Made by a program: the position numbers and the translations under genes
The notes under the pieces: generated by a model
Databases searched by the model: none
The model's input: only the letters and a program-made list of their open reading frames with translations
Told to the model about the DNA's origin: nothing
Shown here: in pieces, positions 55,916-64,000 of the stretch
Numbering within the stretch: the first letter of the stretch is position 1
Layout: each line of letters begins with the position of its first letter
NCBI RefSeq assembly: GCF_002364335.1
Contig: NZ_DEXW01000042.1
Coordinates: forward strand, 1 to 64,000
Length of the DNA: 64,000 nt
Reading direction: 5' to 3'
Origin: Winogradskyella sp. UBA3174
GTDB taxonomy: Bacteria > Bacteroidota > Bacteroidia > Flavobacteriales > Flavobacteriaceae

Positions 55916-56788
55916 TTATCCTCCAATAATTATGCTATACCCATCACCCTTACGATCACCTTTTTTAGGTGCGTAACGCTCCATCATTTCTTTATTTTTT
56001 TTGTCCATAATATCGTCGTACTCCTTTTGATTAACTTCCTTTCCTTTTGTAGGTTCTTTAATCTCTACCTTCTCTTCTGGGTTTAAAACTATTTTACTAC
56101 AAATGATAGTTAACTTTCCATCATGCACCTCTAATATTAAGCCAGGTAAACCTTGATATTTAGCAGGCCCATTATTCACTGGTATTTGTGGAGTGTACCA
56201 AGCCGTTATTATACGTTCTTTCATTTCTGGTTCCTTTTCAGCTTCTTCTCCTTTTTCTTTGTTAGTTTTAGAATTAACACTAAAACTAAGACCTTTTATT
56301 ACTGGTACTTGTTTAGTGTATGTTGCTTTATAACATTGGTACTCTCCTATATATTTAGAATCAGATTCTAGTTTCCACTCTATTTTACCTATGCTATCTT
56401 TTACCAAGAAAATTTTTCCCATTGTTTCCTTTTGGTTAATATAGCTTTGGGTTTGCACATTTTTATAAAAAACATCCGAGCCACCTCCACCACCAAAAGA
56501 GACAACTTCAAAGCCTCCACCCATGCCAACAGACGGTTTTGCTAATTCTTCTTCCTGTTGATATATAGACGAAGACTTATCGAAAGAGAGCGTGTAAGTT
56601 TTTTGAAATTGCTTCTTCATCATTTCTATCATCTTGGTTTGCATGTCAGAATTCATCTTAGTGCTATCCATTTTAATATCAATTTTTTGTTGCGTTCTAT
56701 ACGTTGCAACACCTTGAAAATCCTGAGCATTAACACCAGAAACTACAAATGTTAATGCCAAAACTAAAACTCTAATAATTGTAACCAT
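55916..56788 (-). CDS. GLPGLI family exported protein (copy 3)
   Basis: A 290-residue GLPGLI protein with signal peptide (VVSGVNAQ): GVATYRTQQKIDIKMDSTKM, YIGEYQCYKATYTKQ, ITAWYTPQIPVNNGPAKYQ and GLPGLILEVHDGKLTIICSK. It is the most diverged of the three copies. It follows the small exported protein gene by 6 bases, so the two form the promoter-proximal part of the cluster. Confidence 0.9.
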   Translation of the reverse strand: MVTIIRVLVLALTFVVSGVNAQDFQGVATYRTQQKIDIKMDSTKMNSDMQTKMIEMMKKQFQKTYTLSFDKSSSIYQQEEELAKPSVGMGGGFEVVSFGGGGGSDVFYKNVQTQSYINQKETMGKIFLVKDSIGKIEWKLESDSKYIGEYQCYKATYTKQVPVIKGLSFSVNSKTNKEKGEEAEKEPEMKERIITAWYTPQIPVNNGPAKYQGLPGLILEVHDGKLTIICSKIVLNPEEKVEIKEPTKGKEVNQKEYDDIMDKKNKEMMERYAPKKGDRKGDGYSIIIGG

Positions 56789-56794
56789 TTTGAT

Positions 56795-57166
56795 TTAATT
56801 TTTGTTATTGTAATAATTTATGGCAGCTTTTCTTATTTTTTCAATACCAAATAAGAATGTTTCCATATCATTAGAGTTACCTTCTATTTTATAAGACACA
56901 TGTGATTTCACTCCACTAGACATTTTTTCTCCATTACAAATGATTTTAAAAGATACGATTTCGTTATCACTTGAAGATTCTAAAATTTCTTTAATATCCT
57001 CAACCCTAAAGCTAGACTCAATTTCTTCAGCAGAATCTACTGTAACTGTAACTGAAACATTTTCTACTTTGGTTATTTCTTTAATAACCATTCCGTTCGT
57101 TGATTTTGATTGACTGAAACCTAATACTGTAACTATTAGAGCTAAACTTGTAATTAAATTCTTCAT
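56795..57166 (-). CDS. small exported protein, first gene of the GLPGLI cluster
   Basis: A 123-residue protein with a signal peptide (MKNLITSLALIVTVLGFSQ). The mature part is predicted alpha/beta with VKVENVSVTVTV-like strands and a C-terminal helix (METFLFGIEKIRKAAINYYN). I recognise no family. It is the gene next to the divergent kinase and the GTTAAC repeats, so it is likely the first target of the regulator. Confidence 0.7.
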   Translation of the reverse strand: MKNLITSLALIVTVLGFSQSKSTNGMVIKEITKVENVSVTVTVDSAEEIESSFRVEDIKEILESSSDNEIVSFKIICNGEKMSSGVKSHVSYKIEGNSNDMETFLFGIEKIRKAAINYYNNKN

Positions 57167-57226
57167 TATTTTTTATGTTTATTGATTAATACACTGCAAA
57201 TATCAACAGACATTTCGTTGTTTTGA

Positions 57227-57252
57227 GTTAACTAGTGTTAACGTGTGTTAAC
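57227..57252. promoter_or_regulatory. three GTTAAC sites at 10-bp spacing
   Basis: GTTAAC occurs at 57227, 57237 and 57247, all on the same helical face, in the 126-bp space between the GLPGLI cluster and the kinase/regulator genes. Direct repeats at about 10-11 bp are the usual sites of OmpR-family regulators, one of which is encoded in the adjacent operon. Confidence 0.7.
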
Positions 57253-57280
57253 CGATTACGTATAAGTAATATTTAACTTT

Positions 57281-57288
57281 TACTTTTG
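57281..57288 (+). promoter_or_regulatory. -7 element of kinase/regulator operon
   Basis: TACTTTTG matches TAnnTTTG and ends only 4 bases before the kinase ATG at 57293, so the mRNA would have essentially no leader. It lies 28 bases downstream of the last GTTAAC site. No -33 TTG is seen. Confidence 0.45.
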
Positions 57289-57292
57289 ACCT

Positions 57293-58858
57293 ATGAATGA
57301 TAAACGCTACAAATGGATTTTATATACAATAGTTACTGTTATAGTAGCCACTATTGCAATTCAGATTTATTGGAATTATAAAAACTATCAGACAAACAAG
57401 CAGCAGCTTATTAACGATGTACAAGTAAGCTTAGATAAAGCTGTAGATGATTATTATACGGCCCTTGCAGAACGCACAACAGTTGGTATTTTTCTTGAAG
57501 GAGATCAGCAAAAAGACCTTTTTTCCGAAGGGAGTAAAATTAAACAATTCTTATCGGAAATAGATACAGTTAAAAATGAATTTAAAGACTTAGAGTCTAC
57601 AGATCTAGAAGATATTGAAGGCATTACGGTTCTTAGAGGATTTAAAGTAGATTCTATGGTAAAAGAGAAAAGTAAAACTTTGAAACCTGCTTTATCTATA
57701 GAAGAATTTAAAAAACGTATTGATAGCTTTCAAAAAGCAAACTCCGATATTAAACTTACCAGTGCAAAATTTAATAACATAGAACTATTAACGTCTAAGA
57801 TTGTACTTTCAATAAAAAATGACAACTTTGATGTAGCCGAAGTAGATAGTTTATTTAATACTGAGCTTGTACGCAAGAACATTAACATTAAGAGTAAGCT
57901 TATTTATACTTCTAATGGCATGCCTGAACTAGGTAAAGCGACTCGCGATATGATGGACTCTTTACTTATAGATTATGTTAAGCCATTTAATGACTATACA
58001 CTAAGCACTACTTCTAAATCTACTTTTTTACCCGAAGGAAAAATATTAAAACTAAATTTTACAAATGAAACACAAAACATTCTAAAACGTAGTTTAGTAG
58101 GTATTTTAATATCTACCCTTTTAGTCTTAGCGGTTATTAGTTGTTTATTTTATATGTTGAGAATTATTAAACATCAAAAACAATTAGCAGAAGTAAAAAA
58201 CGATCTTATTAGTAACATTACCCATGAGTTTAAAACACCAATAGCTACGATTGGTGTTGCTTTAGAAAGCATTAGCAATTTTAATGGTATTGATGATAAA
58301 GAGAAGACCAAAAAATACATAAATATGTCTTCGCAACAATTAGATAAGCTAAATATTATGGTTGAAAAACTGTTAGAAACAGCAACTTTAGATAGTGATA
58401 ACTTAGAACTCAAAAAAGAGTCTATAGATATTATAGATTTGTTAAATGCTATAACCAATCGTTATAAAATTCAGTTTCCAGAGAAAGAATTTAATACAAG
58501 TTTTAAGATTGAAAGCTTAATGGCTAGTGTTGACGTGTTTCATACTGAAAACGCCATAAATAACATTTTGGAAAATGCAGTAAAATATGGAGGAGACCTC
58601 ATCTCTATAGATATAATACCTAAAGATAAAAGCTTTGATATTTTAATTTCAGATAATGGTAACACCTTAACTAAAACGAATAAAGATCGAGTTTTTGAGA
58701 AATTCTACCGGGTACCAAAAGGTAATACCCACGATGTAAAAGGCTTTGGTATTGGCCTCTATTATACCAAAACGATTATAGAAAAACACTATGGTTCTGT
58801 TAATTTAGAACTCAATAAAAATTTAACCACTTTTAAAATCACACTTCCAAATGTCTAA
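57293..58858 (+). CDS. sensor histidine kinase
   Basis: A 521-residue membrane kinase: TM1 at about 7-27, a periplasmic sensor of about 235 residues, TM2 at about 263-287. Then comes HisKA with the phospho-accepting His in ISNITHEFKTPIATIG and an HATPase with N box ENAINNILENAVKYGG, G1 DNGN and G2 GFGIGLYYTK. The sensor domain has no recognised family. Its stop overlaps the start of the response regulator gene by 8 bases, so they are a cognate pair. Likely input: state of the envelope or the GLPGLI proteins (inference). Confidence 0.92.
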   Translation: MNDKRYKWILYTIVTVIVATIAIQIYWNYKNYQTNKQQLINDVQVSLDKAVDDYYTALAERTTVGIFLEGDQQKDLFSEGSKIKQFLSEIDTVKNEFKDLESTDLEDIEGITVLRGFKVDSMVKEKSKTLKPALSIEEFKKRIDSFQKANSDIKLTSAKFNNIELLTSKIVLSIKNDNFDVAEVDSLFNTELVRKNINIKSKLIYTSNGMPELGKATRDMMDSLLIDYVKPFNDYTLSTTSKSTFLPEGKILKLNFTNETQNILKRSLVGILISTLLVLAVISCLFYMLRIIKHQKQLAEVKNDLISNITHEFKTPIATIGVALESISNFNGIDDKEKTKKYINMSSQQLDKLNIMVEKLLETATLDSDNLELKKESIDIIDLLNAITNRYKIQFPEKEFNTSFKIESLMASVDVFHTENAINNILENAVKYGGDLISIDIIPKDKSFDILISDNGNTLTKTNKDRVFEKFYRVPKGNTHDVKGFGIGLYYTKTIIEKHYGSVNLELNKNLTTFKITLPNV

Positions 58859-59534
58859 TAAAATTAAATTATTGTTGGCTGAAGACGAGGCGGCTTTAGG
58901 ACAAATCATTAAAGAAAGTTTAGAAACTAGAGATTTTGAAGTTGTTTTGTGTGACAATGGCGAAAAAGCTTTTCAACAGTACCAATCTGAAACACCAGAG
59001 ATATTAGTTTTAGATGTGATGATGCCAAAAAAAGATGGATTTACTTTAGCGAAAGAAATCAGAGCAATTGATGATACTATTCCTATTATATTTTTAACTG
59101 CAAAGTCGCAAACAGCTAATGTTGTTGAAGGGTTTGCTATTGGCGGTAACGATTATCTTAAGAAACCTTTTAGTATGGAGGAACTTATTGTGAGGATTCA
59201 TAATTTAGTTAAACGAGCTAAAACACAAAAAACTTCAAAAGTTTTAGAGATTGGAAATTATAAATTCGATTTTCCAAAACAACAATTACAGTTTAAGCAA
59301 GAAGCATCTGTGCAACTAACACATAGAGAAGCACATTTACTGTTTCACCTCGTAACTAACAAAAATGCTGTTTTAGACCGCTCTGTAATACTCAATAAAC
59401 TTTGGGGAACAGATGATTTTTTTACAGCAAGAAGCATGGATGTTTTTATAACAAAACTTCGTAAAAAGCTAAAACAAGATGCGGCTATTCAGATTATAAA
59501 CGTGAGAGGTTTTGGATATAAATTAACGGTTTAG
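58851..59534 (+). CDS. OmpR/PhoB-family response regulator
   Basis: A 227-residue regulator. The receiver has the full acidic pocket (LLAEDEAA), phospho-Asp in ILVLDVMMPKKDGF, Thr in IIFLTAKS and Lys in DYLKKPFSMEEL. The winged-helix DNA-binding domain ends with SMDVFITKLRKKLKQDAAIQ and INVRGFGYKLTV. Partner of the upstream kinase. The GTTAAC triple repeat between this operon and the GLPGLI cluster is a likely target, giving both autoregulation and control of the divergent genes. Confidence 0.94.
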   Translation: MSNKIKLLLAEDEAALGQIIKESLETRDFEVVLCDNGEKAFQQYQSETPEILVLDVMMPKKDGFTLAKEIRAIDDTIPIIFLTAKSQTANVVEGFAIGGNDYLKKPFSMEELIVRIHNLVKRAKTQKTSKVLEIGNYKFDFPKQQLQFKQEASVQLTHREAHLLFHLVTNKNAVLDRSVILNKLWGTDDFFTARSMDVFITKLRKKLKQDAAIQIINVRGFGYKLTV

Positions 59535-59727
59535 AAAAAACCTGAATACTTGTAACGCTTCATTTATTCATAAAGTTAAAAATCCTGAAACAAGTATTAA
59601 GAACGACAAACTAAAAAAAGTTACTTGTCAACTAATTTTTATTTCAAAGCTAAAAATTGTTTTAAATACTAAATACTGATTAGACAAAGCTATAGAATGG
59701 TTCAATTTTTGTAATTTGCTTTACACT

Positions 59728-60510
59728 ATGCATAAACTATTTTATTTTGTTTTATTATTTAGTTTTACTTGTTTTGCCCAACAGCAAGTAAAAACAAGTT
59801 TTATAGATTCAACTAAACTAAATGTCGAAAGCATCTTTGGCATAGACACCTCTGGTACGCTTTATTATACAACAGAAGATAATACCTTTCATAAACAAAC
59901 AAAGGACACTACAATTACGTACACTAATTTTCAGTTAAGTAAAATAACAACTGCAAACACATTTAACTCATTAAAAATAAACCTATTTTATGAAGACTTT
60001 AATACGGTTATTGTTTTAGATAATCGTCTTGCAGAAATTTTTAAAGTAGACTTTAATACTAGTCAACCTTATAAAAACGTAAGTTTTATATCTACTGGTT
60101 TTGATAATATGCTTTGGATATTTAATCAAGATTTACAACAATTAGAATTGTATGATTTTAAAACAAATAAAACCAAATTAAAAACAGTACCAATCCAATC
60201 TCAAATCTTAGATTTAAAAAGCGATTATAATTACTGCTATATGCTAACAGAAAAATACCTGTACATATATAGCTATTTTGGCAGTCTTATAAGCAAGCAC
60301 AAAAACGTAGGTTATGAGAAATTAGCCTTTAGCAAAGCACACTTGGTTTTAAGAAAAGAGAATCAACTCTTTATATTACAGAAAAATAAAACAGAAATAC
60401 GTCCAATAGTGCTTCCAAATTTGTTAATAAAACAGTTTTTGGTAACCAATGAAACCTTGTATATTTACGACGACGAAATTCTACGTCAATACCAACTAAA
60501 AACAGAATAA
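59728..60510 (+). CDS. exported beta-propeller-like protein, unknown function
   Basis: A 260-residue exported protein. ATG 59728 opens directly on the signal peptide (FYFVLLFSFTCFAQQ); an in-frame start at 59716 is less likely. The mature part is a series of short beta strands with Asn/Asp turns (GIDTSGTLYYTTEDNTFHKQ, GFDNMLWIFNQDLQQLELYD, LTEKYLYIYSYFGSLIS), as in a small propeller. It is 3 bases upstream of the deoxynucleoside kinase gene and cotranscribed with it. The functional link is not clear. Confidence 0.72.
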   Translation: MHKLFYFVLLFSFTCFAQQQVKTSFIDSTKLNVESIFGIDTSGTLYYTTEDNTFHKQTKDTTITYTNFQLSKITTANTFNSLKINLFYEDFNTVIVLDNRLAEIFKVDFNTSQPYKNVSFISTGFDNMLWIFNQDLQQLELYDFKTNKTKLKTVPIQSQILDLKSDYNYCYMLTEKYLYIYSYFGSLISKHKNVGYEKLAFSKAHLVLRKENQLFILQKNKTEIRPIVLPNLLIKQFLVTNETLYIYDDEILRQYQLKTE

Positions 60511-60513
60511 ATT

Positions 60514-61128
60514 ATGCATGTTGCTGTTGCAGGAAATATCGGAGCTGGTAAAACTACGCTCACAAAATTACTCGCTAAACATTACAAATGGGAAGCACAA
60601 TTAGAAGACGTAGTTGACAATCCGTATTTAGACGATTTTTACAATCAGATGGAGCGTTGGAGTTTTAACTTACAGGTCTATTTTTTAAACAGTAGATTCC
60701 GCCAAGTCAATCAAATTCATAATAGCGGAAAAGACATCATTCAGGACAGAACTATTTATGAAGATGCGCATATTTTTGCACCAAATCTTCATGCGATGGG
60801 TTTAATGACTAATCGTGATTTCGAAAATTACAAGTCCCTTTTTGATCTTATGGAAGGTTTTGTAAAAGGCCCAGATTTACTAATTTACTTACGTAGTTCT
60901 ATTCCAAATCTTGTTGCTCAGATTCACAAACGTGGTCGAGACTATGAAAACTCAATTAGCATTGATTATTTAAGTCGATTAAATGAACGCTATGAAGCTT
61001 GGATTTCTAAATACAATAAAGGCAATTTATTAATTATAGATGTAGATGATTTAGACTTTGTCACTAATCCTGAAGATTTAGGTAGTATAATCAATAAAAT
61101 TGATGCTCAAATTAACGGGTTATTTTAA
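60514..61128 (+). CDS. deoxynucleoside kinase
   Basis: A 204-residue enzyme of the dCK/dGK family, phosphorylating deoxynucleosides for salvage. P-loop VAGNIGAGKTTLTKLL at the start; ERW-type substrate motif in QMERWSFNLQVYFLNSRF; DRS-like motif QDRTIYEDAHIF; lid region RGRDYENSISIDYL with Arg residues. Bacterial relatives act on dAdo/dGuo. Its 3' end overlaps the convergent gene by 4 bases. Confidence 0.92.
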   Translation: MHVAVAGNIGAGKTTLTKLLAKHYKWEAQLEDVVDNPYLDDFYNQMERWSFNLQVYFLNSRFRQVNQIHNSGKDIIQDRTIYEDAHIFAPNLHAMGLMTNRDFENYKSLFDLMEGFVKGPDLLIYLRSSIPNLVAQIHKRGRDYENSISIDYLSRLNERYEAWISKYNKGNLLIIDVDDLDFVTNPEDLGSIINKIDAQINGLF

Positions 61129-62129
61129 GCAATAAATTTGTGCTTTTTGGCATGTTTTATAGCTTCATCACTGGTTTGAACAATCCGCACAGGAACTGCT
61201 TTATAATTTTCAAATAAATTAGAGATTTTTTTCATTTTACGCGAGTGGTCAACAGACCTGAGATAAATTGCAGCTATTCTATTCGGAAAGGCTTTGACGA
61301 CATCTAAATAGATGTAAGCATCCTTTTCTCCACAGTCACCAATAAGTATAAACTTTAAATCTACATACGTATTTAAAATATTATATATCTCATGATATTT
61401 ATGTGCTAATTCAGAACGTGGTGTTCTGTCAAATGGGGTTCTTAAATCTCTTAATAATATTGGTCCTTTTGGAAAGTTATTCATTTTAAGAAAGAATTCT
61501 AAATAACGGTATAAATTCCATGGACTATTGCTTACATAAAAAATAGGATTGGCTTCAGTACAAGATTTTCCATTATGTAATGCGTGATAAAACTCAGCAG
61601 AGCCCTCTAAAGCTTTTCGTTTGTGAGGTGTTTTAAAAAACGTATTTACAATAACACGCCATTTTAAGGTAGATGCTACTCCTGTATGTAAAATTGTATC
61701 GTCAATATCACTTATAACACCAAAGCTAGAATCTATTTTTGGAATGAGCATCTGTCCTAAAAAACAATTTTTAAGTTGAATTTTTCTTGAATCTCTAGTT
61801 GAAGTGTAAGCCACTTCATAAGCCAACCAACCTTCAGTATCTATATGTTCTATTGTATTTTCAGTAGATTCATCTATGAGATAATAGCCCTCAGCATCCG
61901 TAGAACTCTCAATTATTTTACCGTTTGGCAAAGTAATCTTTAATGGTGTATTTCTTATTTCATCTGTTTCAAAACGCTTCCATGAATTCACTAAAAGACT
62001 AAACCAACTTTTTTTCTCTAAATCTATATCCTCATCTTCTAATGCACGCCCTTTTAAATACAGATGGCTAGCAGTTCCATAAGTCTTAAAGGTTATTATT
62101 TGCAATGGATCTTTATTAAACCAGCTCAA
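61125..62129 (-). CDS. App1-like phosphatidate phosphatase domain protein
   Basis: A 334-residue protein of the App1/DUF2183 family. The haloacid-dehalogenase-type catalytic motif is GVISDIDDTILHTGVAST (D-x-D-x-T). Later family motifs are FYVSNSPWNLYRYLEFFLKM, GPILLRDLRT and LIGDCGEKDAYIYLDVVKAF. The yeast founder dephosphorylates phosphatidate. Bacterial members have an additional N-terminal beta domain like the one here (TPLKITLPNGKIIESSTDAE). The lipid substrate is inferred from the family. Confidence 0.88.
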   Translation of the reverse strand: MSWFNKDPLQIITFKTYGTASHLYLKGRALEDEDIDLEKKSWFSLLVNSWKRFETDEIRNTPLKITLPNGKIIESSTDAEGYYLIDESTENTIEHIDTEGWLAYEVAYTSTRDSRKIQLKNCFLGQMLIPKIDSSFGVISDIDDTILHTGVASTLKWRVIVNTFFKTPHKRKALEGSAEFYHALHNGKSCTEANPIFYVSNSPWNLYRYLEFFLKMNNFPKGPILLRDLRTPFDRTPRSELAHKYHEIYNILNTYVDLKFILIGDCGEKDAYIYLDVVKAFPNRIAAIYLRSVDHSRKMKKISNLFENYKAVPVRIVQTSDEAIKHAKKHKFIA

Positions 62130-62299
62130 CTATTTTACGTTTTAAAATTCAAGTTACTAAAAACCACAACTAATCGTCAACCTTAAAACACTAAAGATTA
62201 ATCTTAAATGTTAAATGTTTAAAAGTTCATTTATTTTCAATGATTTTCAGAGTATTTTAGTGAAATGATTCTTATTTAATCTAAAAAACCAACCAACTC

Positions 62300-64000
62300 A
62301 TGAAATCAAAGATTAACGACTCCTTAAGTATTCCCAAGAAAATAAATAAAAATTTACTCATCCTTTTAATTTTCGCATTATCCCTGAGCTTTATTACTGC
62401 TCAAAACAATGATTATAATAAAACACCAACTCCTAACTACAGGGCTGCAGCCAAGTTCTCACCAACAAATCTAGGAAAACTTGTACACTCTACCTCTGTT
62501 AGACCACGTTGGTTAAAAAACGGTAACCGTTTTTGGTATCAGTACAAAACAACGGAAGGCTCTAACTATTATATGGTTGATGCTGACAAACGTTCAAAAA
62601 AAGAATTATTTGACAACGAAAAAATGGCACAATGGCTTACTGAGATGACTAAGGATCCTTATGATGCTAAGCATTTACCTAAATTTGATTTTAAGTTTGT
62701 AAAAAACGAGACCGCAATTAGGTTCTACGTCACATCAACCGAAAAGGTTGAAGAAGAGAAAAAGGACAATGATGCTATAATTGAAACAGATTCGACAAAG
62801 ACAGATTCGACAAAGACAAAGAAAAAGAGTAAACCTAAAATGGTAAACAAAGTCTTTCATTTAGAATATATACTTGGCAGCAATTCATTAACCGTTTTAG
62901 ATAATAAGAAGAAAGAAAAAGAAAGTTGGAAAATGTGGGCTAATGTAGCACCAGATAGCTCTGTTGTTTTATTCTCTAAACATTACAATTTGTATTGGAT
63001 GGATAAAGAAAACTTCTTAAAAGCTGTTGAAGATGAAAAAGACACAACAATAGTTGAAAACCAATGGACCAAAGATGGTGAGCTTTATAATTCTTATGGA
63101 GGAGGAAGCGGAAGAGGAGAAACTAACGAGTCTATGAAAAAAAACAAAGACAAACGTAAACGGGTATTCGGTGTTTGGTCTCACGACTCTAAGAAATTTG
63201 TTTTTCAACGCTCAGACTCAAGACATATTAATGATCTCTGGGTTATTAATACAACTTCTGGTAAAAGACCAACCTTAGAGACTTACAAATATCATATGCC
63301 AGGTGAAGATGAGTTTTTTAAGACTGAACTTCATGTTTTTGACATACCATCAAAAAGTAGTCTTTTAGTTAAATTAGATACTATAGCCCAACAAGGTGTT
63401 CAGGTTTATAGAGAACCCTTAAAGAAATCTAACTTTGATGATGACTTCAGACCTTCATTATTACTTTCTAAAAAAGGTAAAATCTATTATAACACCATCA
63501 GTAGAGATCGTAAAAAATTAGACATCTGTGTTGCAGACATAAATACAGGCGAAACCAAAGTATTAATAGAGGAACGTTTCAATACTTATATTGAATCGAG
63601 ACCATTGGTTTTAATGAATGATGAAAGTGAAATGTTGCACTGGGCTGAGCGTTCTGGTTGGGCACACTATTATTTATATGACACCGAAGGTAATTTAAAG
63701 AATCAAGTTACTAAAGGCGCTTTCCATGTAGAACAAGCAATAGGAGTAGATGAAAAGTCCCGAACATTATTCTTTTCTGCACACGGTATTCCTAAAGATC
63801 AAGACCCATATTATGAGCACATGTATAAAATTAACTTAAATGGCGCTGGACTTAAAGCGCTTAATCCAGGTGATTTTAATGCCTCTGGCAATATGGCAGA
63901 TTCTAATAGTTTCTTTGTGAGTAACTATTCTAGGGTAAACTCAATTCCAAAATCCGAATTAAGAAATAGCGATGGTAAGGTTGTAATGCAACTAGAAGAA
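62300..64000 (+). CDS. S9-family (DPP IV-like) peptidase, 5' part
   Basis: An open frame runs from ATG 62300 to the window edge (567 codons). A long N-terminal region with a signal anchor (LLILLIFALSLSFITAQ) precedes a beta-propeller like that of dipeptidyl peptidase IV: RPRWLKNGNRFWYQY, GVWSHDSKKFVFQRSDSRHI, SGWAHYYLYDTEGNLK, FFVSNYSRVN. The catalytic Ser-Asp-His domain must lie beyond the window. A duplicated TDSTK unit near residue 168 sits in a Lys-rich insert. Confidence 0.88.
   Translation, partial: MKSKINDSLSIPKKINKNLLILLIFALSLSFITAQNNDYNKTPTPNYRAAAKFSPTNLGKLVHSTSVRPRWLKNGNRFWYQYKTTEGSNYYMVDADKRSKKELFDNEKMAQWLTEMTKDPYDAKHLPKFDFKFVKNETAIRFYVTSTEKVEEEKKDNDAIIETDSTKTDSTKTKKKSKPKMVNKVFHLEYILGSNSLTVLDNKKKEKESWKMWANVAPDSSVVLFSKHYNLYWMDKENFLKAVEDEKDTTIVENQWTKDGELYNSYGGGSGRGETNESMKKNKDKRKRVFGVWSHDSKKFVFQRSDSRHINDLWVINTTSGKRPTLETYKYHMPGEDEFFKTELHVFDIPSKSSLLVKLDTIAQQGVQVYREPLKKSNFDDDFRPSLLLSKKGKIYYNTISRDRKKLDICVADINTGETKVLIEERFNTYIESRPLVLMNDESEMLHWAERSGWAHYYLYDTEGNLKNQVTKGAFHVEQAIGVDEKSRTLFFSAHGIPKDQDPYYEHMYKINLNGAGLKALNPGDFNASGNMADSNSFFVSNYSRVNSIPKSELRNSDGKVVMQLEE

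Noticed and set aside
62790..62825. Short tandem repeat in the S9 peptidase gene
   Set aside because: Only two in-frame copies of a five-codon unit (TDSTK) in a low-complexity linker; not a microsatellite or regulatory repeat.
1..64000. Mobile element or prophage island
   Set aside because: No transposase, integrase, phage gene, terminal inverted repeat or tRNA-associated attachment site was seen; pseudogenes here look like in-place decay.

Overview
The window is a strongly AT-rich, densely coded chromosomal stretch of a gliding-type member of the Bacteroidota, almost certainly family Flavobacteriaceae. Evidence for this: gldB, gldC and gldA gliding/type IX secretion genes; a secreted protein with a C-terminal T9SS sorting domain; three GLPGLI-family proteins; carboxypeptidase-regulatory-domain lipoproteins; a DnaG of the flavobacterial type; a DAHP synthase-chorismate mutase fusion; and several promoters matching the Bacteroidota -7 element TAnnTTTG. 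I see no rRNA, tRNA, CRISPR array, insertion sequence, prophage or replication origin.

Layout. 0-3.2 kb: partial TetR regulator, rhodanese, DUF4230 protein, amidohydrolase lipoprotein. 3.2-4.1 kb: no intact gene, but the remains of a heavily decayed one. 4.1-9.1 kb: gldC-gldB diverging from nadE, then a LuxR-type regulator with an altered receiver, then dnaG. 9.3-11.8 kb: ECF sigma / membrane partner / outer-membrane protein operon. 11.9-18.4 kb: polyprenyl synthase, T9SS cargo, rlmN, queA, aroA, MazG-like enzyme. 18.4-24.9 kb: two DUF3857/transglutaminase-like proteins, then rsgA-dtd, flanked by two frameshifted pseudogenes. 25-31.6 kb: RND efflux operon whose TolC-type subunit carries an N-terminal substrate-binding-protein-like domain. 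31.6-32.5 kb: ion-channel pseudogene and a small secreted protein. 32.6-36.5 kb: aromatic amino acid operon. 36.8-39.6 kb: gldA, a head-GIN lipoprotein and a PagL-like deacylase. 39.8-46.8 kb: methionine/SAM and nitrogen block. 46.9-51 kb: two related lipoproteins and an M28 peptidase. 51-59.5 kb: outer-membrane beta-barrel protein, three tandem GLPGLI proteins and a small exported protein, facing a histidine kinase/OmpR regulator pair. 59.7-64 kb: exported protein, deoxynucleoside kinase, App1-like phosphatase and the start of an S9 (DPP IV) peptidase.

How the genes work together. The best-supported regulation is in sulfur metabolism. metY-metX-hom sits behind a SAM-I riboswitch with its own terminator, while metK, about 2 kb away, has a leader that looks like the structurally unrelated SAM-II pseudoknot aptamer. 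The most system-like region of unknown function is the outer-membrane protein/GLPGLI/two-component cluster: three copies of GTTAAC at exactly 10-bp spacing lie between the two divergent units and make a natural operator candidate for the OmpR-family regulator. Other points of note are the receiver with Glu at the phospho-Asp position, the DnaG zinc ribbon with all four ligands replaced, the fused TolC protein, and an orphan terminator/possible attenuator ahead of the pheA operon. All calls come from reading the sequence; no database search was run.
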